Made by a program: the position numbers and the translations under genes
Shown: positions 60,366-64,000 of the stretch, piece by piece
How positions within the stretch are numbered: position 1 is the first letter of the stretch
Layout of the letters: the number at the start of each line of letters is the position of its first letter
From: Microbacterium sp. SS28
GTDB taxonomy: Bacteria > Actinomycetota > Actinomycetes > Actinomycetales > Microbacteriaceae
Assembly (NCBI RefSeq): GCF_022761035.1
Contig: NZ_JAKWJP010000004.1
Coordinates: forward strand, 529,120-593,119
Direction: 5' to 3'
DNA length: 64,000 bases
Notes under the pieces: generated by a model
The model's input: the letters and a program-made list of their open reading frames with translations, nothing else
Told to the model about the DNA's origin: nothing
Databases searched by the model: none

Positions 60366-60373
60366 CAGCGCTG
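60366..60373. promoter_or_regulatory. LacI-type operator between lacI and GH2
   Basis: The palindrome CAGCGCTG with the CpG centre typical of LacI-family sites stands in TTCCAGCGCTGTAAA, seven to 14 bp before the GH2 start. The same core is at 61446-61453 on the other side of lacI. Confidence 0.7.
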
Positions 60374-60378
60374 TAAAA

Positions 60379-61422
60379 CTATCTCCCTGACGGCGCCGTC
60401 GTGCCGCGCTCGGCGATCGTGTGGGGCACGATGCGGTGCCGGCCGACGCCGTCGAATCCGCCCATGCGGTCCTCGAGCAGATCGAGCGCCGTCCGGGCGA
60501 TCGCCGCCTTGTCGGGGGCGATGCTCGACAGTGCCGGCGTGCTGTACCGAGCGAGGGCGGTGTCGTCCCAGCCGAGCACCGCGACATCCTCCGGGACGCG
60601 GAGTCCCGCCCGGTCGAGCACGCGGAGGGCCGCCATCGCGAAGAGATCGTCGCGGCAGAACACGGCGTCGAACTGCACGCCCGCGTCGAGGGCGGCGGTG
60701 AGCGCCGCGACGCCGTCGTCCACGCCGAAGCCGTCGGTCTCGACCACGAGCTTCGGGTCGCTCACCGCTCCGGCAGCGAGGAGCGCCTCCTGGTAGCCGA
60801 GCAGTCGCAGATGCGTCGACTGCGTGGGGTCGCGGCGCACCATGCCGAAGAAGGCGATGCGCGTGCGCCCCTGCGCGAGGAGGTAATCGATCCCGCCGCG
60901 CGCCGCTGCGACGTTGTCGATCATGACGTGATCGGCCGAGAGCGGGCGGGCGCCTTCCCCCAGCAGCACGACGGGGGTGTCGGGTCGCAGTCGGGCGATC
61001 TCCATCGTGTCGACGCGCACGGGCTGGAAGATCACGCCGTCGACGAGGCCCTCCTCGCGGTCGCGGATGACGGCGCGCTCGGCCTCGATGTCGTTGAGGG
61101 TCTGCTCGATGATGATGCGGTAGCCGCGCCGGGTCGCCTCTTCGCCGATGTGCCGTGACAGCTCGGCGAAGTAGGGCTGGTCGAGTTCGGGGATGGCGAG
61201 TGCCAGCATCCCGGTCCGTCCTGTCGCGAGTCTGCGGGCCGTGAGGTTCGGTCGATAGCCGAGTTCGTCGATCGCCGCCTGGACCTTCTCGCGGGTCTTG
61301 GCCGAGACGTGGGGGTAGTCGCGGACGACGTTCGAGACGGTCTTCATCGAGACGCCCGCGAGCTGTGCGACGTCTTCGAGGCGGACGCCGCGGCCCGGTC
61401 TTCCGCTTTCCATGTCGCTCAT
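60379..61422 (-). CDS. LacI-family transcriptional repressor
   Basis: A 347-residue repressor. The DNA-binding head (13-60) reads VRLEDVAQLAGVSMKTVSNV, with the hinge helix NLTARRLATGRTG following. A periplasmic-binding-protein-like sensor domain follows (LALAIPELDQPYFAELSRHI, VIFQPVRVD, VFCRDDLFAMAALRVL). The Ser-Met-Lys-Thr-Val recognition helix fits CpG-centred palindromes. ATG 61422 (or 61413) stands 18 bp from the divergent GH31 start, with no ribosome-binding site, so the mRNA may be leaderless. Operators at 60366 and 61446 flank the gene. Its inducer is probably the sugar handled by GH31 and GH2. Confidence 0.94.
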   Translation of the reverse strand: MSDMESGRPGRGVRLEDVAQLAGVSMKTVSNVVRDYPHVSAKTREKVQAAIDELGYRPNLTARRLATGRTGMLALAIPELDQPYFAELSRHIGEEATRRGYRIIIEQTLNDIEAERAVIRDREEGLVDGVIFQPVRVDTMEIARLRPDTPVVLLGEGARPLSADHVMIDNVAAARGGIDYLLAQGRTRIAFFGMVRRDPTQSTHLRLLGYQEALLAAGAVSDPKLVVETDGFGVDDGVAALTAALDAGVQFDAVFCRDDLFAMAALRVLDRAGLRVPEDVAVLGWDDTALARYSTPALSSIAPDKAAIARTALDLLEDRMGGFDGVGRHRIVPHTIAERGTTAPSGR

Positions 61423-61440
61423 CTTAGGATCGTCTGCGAA

Positions 61441-63783
61441 ATGTACAGCGCTGATATTTCCCCGCACCTCCGCGTCGCGGCCTCGCCCCTCGCCCACCCC
61501 GCCTCCGTCGTGCAGGGAGACCGCTGGCGATTGACGGTCCTGACCGAGGGGCTCGTTCGCGTCGAGTGGTCGCAGGACGGCGTCTTCGAGGACCGCGCGA
61601 CGATGTTCGCCCTGCGCCGGGATCTGCCGGTTCCCGAGTTCCGCGTCATCGACGGGCCCGAGGCGATCGAGATCGTGACGGCCCGGCTGCACCTTCGGTA
61701 CGACCGCGGGCCGTTCAGCCCGAGCGGTCTCACGGTGCGCCCGCTCGGCATCGGACGCGGACTCGAGGAGTGGAAGTTCGGCGAGGCCTTCGACCTCGGC
61801 GGCACTGCCCGCACCCTCGACGGGGCCGACGGCCGCGTGCCGCTGCAGAGCGGCATCGTCTCGAAGAAGGGCGTCGGCGTCGTCGACGACTCGTCGTCGT
61901 TCGTCTTCACCGACGACGGCTGGGTCAGTCCGCGCGCCGGCAGCGACATCGACCTGTACGTCTTCGCGTACGCCCACGACTACGCCGAAGCCCTGCGCGC
62001 GTTCTACGACCTCTCGGGCTCGACGCCCGTGCTGCCGCGGTGGGCGCTCGGCAACTGGTGGAGCCGGTACCACCGCTACACGACCGACTCCTACCGCGAG
62101 CTGCTCGACCGCTTCGAGGCCGAAGGCGTCCGGTTCTCGGTCGCCGTCCTCGACATGGACTGGCACCGCGTCGACAGCGTGCCGCCCGAGCACGGCAGCG
62201 GCTGGACCGGCTACAGTTGGGAGCCCGAGTACTTCCCCGACCCCGAGGCGTTCCTCGACGAGCTGCACAGCCGCGGCCTCAAGGTCACGCTCAACCTGCA
62301 TCCCGCCGACGGCGTGCGGTCGTTCGAAGACGCCTACCGCGGGATGGCCGAGGCGCTCGGCCGCGACCCCGAGGCGGGGGAGCGCATCCCCTTCGAGATC
62401 ACCGACCCCGCCTTCCTCGCGGCCTACTTCGAGGTGCTGCACCACCCGCTCGAGGCGCAGGGCGTCGACTTCTGGTGGATGGACTGGCAGCACGGCCCGC
62501 ACTCCCGCGTGCCGGGCGTCGACCCGCTGTGGATGCTCAACCACTTCCATTACCTCGACACGGGTCGCGACGGCGGGCGTCCGCTCCTCCTCTCGCGCTA
62601 CGCGGGGCCGGGCAGCCACCGCTACCCGCTGGGCTTCTCGGGCGACACCGTCATCAGCTGGGACTCGCTCGCGTTCCAGCCCGAGTTCACGGCGACGGCG
62701 TCGAACATCGGCTACGCCTGGTGGAGCCACGACATCGGCGGCCACATGTTCGGCACGCGCGACGACGAGCTGACCGTCCGGTGGGTGCAGCTCGGCGTGT
62801 ACTCGCCGATCCTGCGCCTGCACTCGTCAGACAACCCGTTCCTCGCGAAGGAGCCCTGGGCGTTCCCCGCCGAGTCCCGCGCGGCACTGGGCGACGCCCT
62901 GCGCGAGCGCGTGCGGCTCGTGCCCTACCTGCACTCGATGAACCACCGCGCAGCGGCGCCGGGCATCCCGCTCGTGCTTCCTCTCTATTACGAGTGGCCC
63001 GAGTCGCCCGAGGCGTACACGGCGCCGACGCAGTTCCTGTTCGGCAGCGAGCTGCTCGTCGCGCCGATCACCTCTCCGCGCGACGGCGTGACGCTGCTCG
63101 GGTCGGTGAGGGCATGGCTGCCGCCCGGCACGTGGACCGACGTGCACTCGGGCCAGGTGCTGCAGGGCGGCCGCACGATCGACTTGCACCGCGACCTCGA
63201 TTCGATCCCGGTGCTGCTCAAGGCGGGCGGGATCATTCCCCTGGCATCAGAGGACGAGACGGATGCCGCGGCCCACCCTGCGGCGTTCGATCTTGTGATC
63301 GCGGCGGGGGCCGACGGCTCTTTCACGCTCGTCGAGGACGATGGCGAGCTCGAGGGCTCTTCCGTCCGCACCGTTGTTTCGTGGAGCCAGGCGTCGGGGG
63401 AGCTGCGGATCGGTCCCGCCGAGGGGCCGGACGGCATCGTGCCTCCGATGCGCACCTGGACGGTCACCTTCCTGGGGCTCGACGGAGACGAGGTGCCGGG
63501 CGCCGAGGCGTCGCCGCGGGGTGCGACGGTGACGGTGTCGGGCGACATCCGGTTGGAGCTCGTTGTGGCGACTTCCCCCGGGCCGACGCCGCGCACACGC
63601 GGCCGCGATGAGCGTCTGTTCGCCGTGCTGAATGCGGCGCAGTACCCCTACGACGACAAGGAGCGCGCCTGGAAGGTGCTGACCTCGGGCCGTCCCGACG
63701 TCGACGTCTTCGCCGAGCTGCATTCCCTCGCCCTGCCTCCTGCGCTCGTCGGCGCGATCGCGGAGCAGCTCACCTCGCTCTGA
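61441..63783 (+). CDS. GH31 family alpha-glycosidase (alpha-glucosidase/alpha-xylosidase-like)
   Basis: A 780-residue cytoplasmic GH31 enzyme. An N-terminal beta-sandwich (1-190) is followed by the barrel from about 200 (LPRWALGNWWSRYHRYT, VAVLDMDWHRVD). The nucleophile is Asp348 in DFWWMDWQHG, the acid/base is Asp402 in GFSGDTVISW, and WWSHDIGGHMFG follows. C-terminal beta domains include a DUF5110-like part (VEDDGELEG), and a helical tail of about 60 residues at the end is unusual. The Trp-Trp-Met-Asp-Trp-Gln form of the nucleophile motif marks a subgroup whose substrate I cannot name. TAGGAT lies ten bases before ATG 61441 and no ribosome-binding site is present: leaderless mRNA is likely. 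Confidence 0.92.
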   Translation: MYSADISPHLRVAASPLAHPASVVQGDRWRLTVLTEGLVRVEWSQDGVFEDRATMFALRRDLPVPEFRVIDGPEAIEIVTARLHLRYDRGPFSPSGLTVRPLGIGRGLEEWKFGEAFDLGGTARTLDGADGRVPLQSGIVSKKGVGVVDDSSSFVFTDDGWVSPRAGSDIDLYVFAYAHDYAEALRAFYDLSGSTPVLPRWALGNWWSRYHRYTTDSYRELLDRFEAEGVRFSVAVLDMDWHRVDSVPPEHGSGWTGYSWEPEYFPDPEAFLDELHSRGLKVTLNLHPADGVRSFEDAYRGMAEALGRDPEAGERIPFEITDPAFLAAYFEVLHHPLEAQGVDFWWMDWQHGPHSRVPGVDPLWMLNHFHYLDTGRDGGRPLLLSRYAGPGSHRYPLGFSGDTVISWDSLAFQPEFTATASNIGYAWWSHDIGGHMFGTRDDELTVRWVQLGVYSPILRLHSSDNPFLAKEPWAFPAESRAALGDALRERVRLVPYLHSMNHRAAAPGIPLVLPLYYEWPESPEAYTAPTQFLFGSELLVAPITSPRDGVTLLGSVRAWLPPGTWTDVHSGQVLQGGRTIDLHRDLDSIPVLLKAGGIIPLASEDETDAAAHPAAFDLVIAAGADGSFTLVEDDGELEGSSVRTVVSWSQASGELRIGPAEGPDGIVPPMRTWTVTFLGLDGDEVPGAEASPRGATVTVSGDIRLELVVATSPGPTPRTRGRDERLFAVLNAAQYPYDDKERAWKVLTSGRPDVDVFAELHSLALPPALVGAIAEQLTSL
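61446..61453. promoter_or_regulatory. LacI-type operator overlapping the GH31 start
   Basis: CAGCGCTG in GTACAGCGCTGATA lies inside codons 2-5 of the GH31 gene and 24-31 bp upstream of the lacI start. A repressor here would cover the leaderless start region of GH31 and the -10 region (TACATT, minus strand) of lacI at once. Confidence 0.7.
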
Positions 63784-64000
63784 GCTCCGGCGCGCGGCGA
63801 CGCGGTGGCAATGCCGGCCATGACCGACGTCGCTGATGGGGCACCCTGCGCGGGCATCCTTGTCGGCCGCCTATCCGTGCACCCTGACCGCGACGGGTTG
63901 TGCAAGGCCGCGATCGCGAGAGTCTGGCCGGTGATGGACCGATGGCGGGCGGCGCCTCGATCGTGGGCGACCGTCGTCGGACAGCGGAACGCTCGTACTC
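63784..64000. other. Window end, no gene recognised
   Basis: These 217 bases follow the GH31 stop. Open frames on both strands are short or arginine-rich and show no motif. No hairpin terminator, repeat or promoter is evident. A gene entering from the right might begin just outside. Confidence 0.5.

Noticed and set aside
1..64000. CRISPR arrays, tRNA and rRNA genes
   Set aside because: I looked for regularly spaced repeats, cloverleaf patterns and rRNA signatures and saw none. The only long repeat is the importer duplication.

Overview
The window looks like a chromosomal segment of a high-GC actinobacterium, most likely a Microbacterium-type member of the Microbacteriaceae. Most genes use strongly G/C-ending codons, several promoters sit so close to the start codon that the transcripts look leaderless, and the gene set (ClpC, RadA, ROK/LacI/GntR-controlled sugar operons, a GlnA4-like synthetase, narGHJI) fits that group. 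I saw no rRNA, tRNA, CRISPR array or intact transposase. The genus is an inference from gene content and style.

Layout. 1-1507: end of a DUF559-like gene and an XRE regulator/membrane protein pair. 1693-4218: clpC. 4225-18316: an accessory island. A 3.1-kb ABC sugar-importer operon occurs twice in direct orientation (4225-7365 and 15086-18226), apparently identical apart from three bases at one edge. Between the copies lie a secreted propeller-repeat protein pair of visibly lower GC, flanked by decayed IS21-transposase and integrase traces, and a ROK-GH4-kinase operon. 18313-22128: the second importer copy is fused translationally to a GH84 hexosaminidase, a SIS protein, a BadF-type kinase and a GntR/UTRA regulator, which together read as an N-acetylglucosamine-glycoside operon. 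22357-24202: a GNAT protein resembling the C-terminal domain of human O-GlcNAcase, an N-acetylglutamate-synthase-like GNAT and a membrane-anchored protein. 24331-31295: an ethanolamine or amine catabolic cluster (Eat-type permease, GlnA4-like ligase, PuuD-like hydrolase, aldehyde dehydrogenase, SDR, FCD regulator). 31367-35039: two hypothetical genes, radA and ldh. 35209-43190: narGHJI-narK. 43209-63783: a large plant- or host-glycan locus with GH35, ROK, GH2, DUF624, an LplABC-type importer, GH42, an ABC exporter-like protein, a second GH2, LacI and GH31.

How the parts work together. Three sugar regulons can be proposed from operator-like repeats. Three near-identical 18-bp sites (7524, 7868, 11547) tie the first importer copy, the secreted propeller pair and the ROK-GH4-kinase operon into one regulon. 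Two DasR/NagR-like sites (22151, 22285) sit between the GntR/GH84 operon and the OGA-like GNAT gene. CAGCGCTG palindromes (60366, 61446) flank lacI and face the GH2 and GH31 genes. The same transporter proteins are therefore probably expressed under two different sugar signals.

The most unusual material is (i) the two-gene secreted propeller system with an unrecognised helical C-terminal region, and (ii) a GH84 gene and an OGA-HAT-like GNAT gene lying as separate divergent neighbours, although they are the two halves of eukaryotic O-GlcNAcase. All of this is read by eye; nothing was searched or computed.
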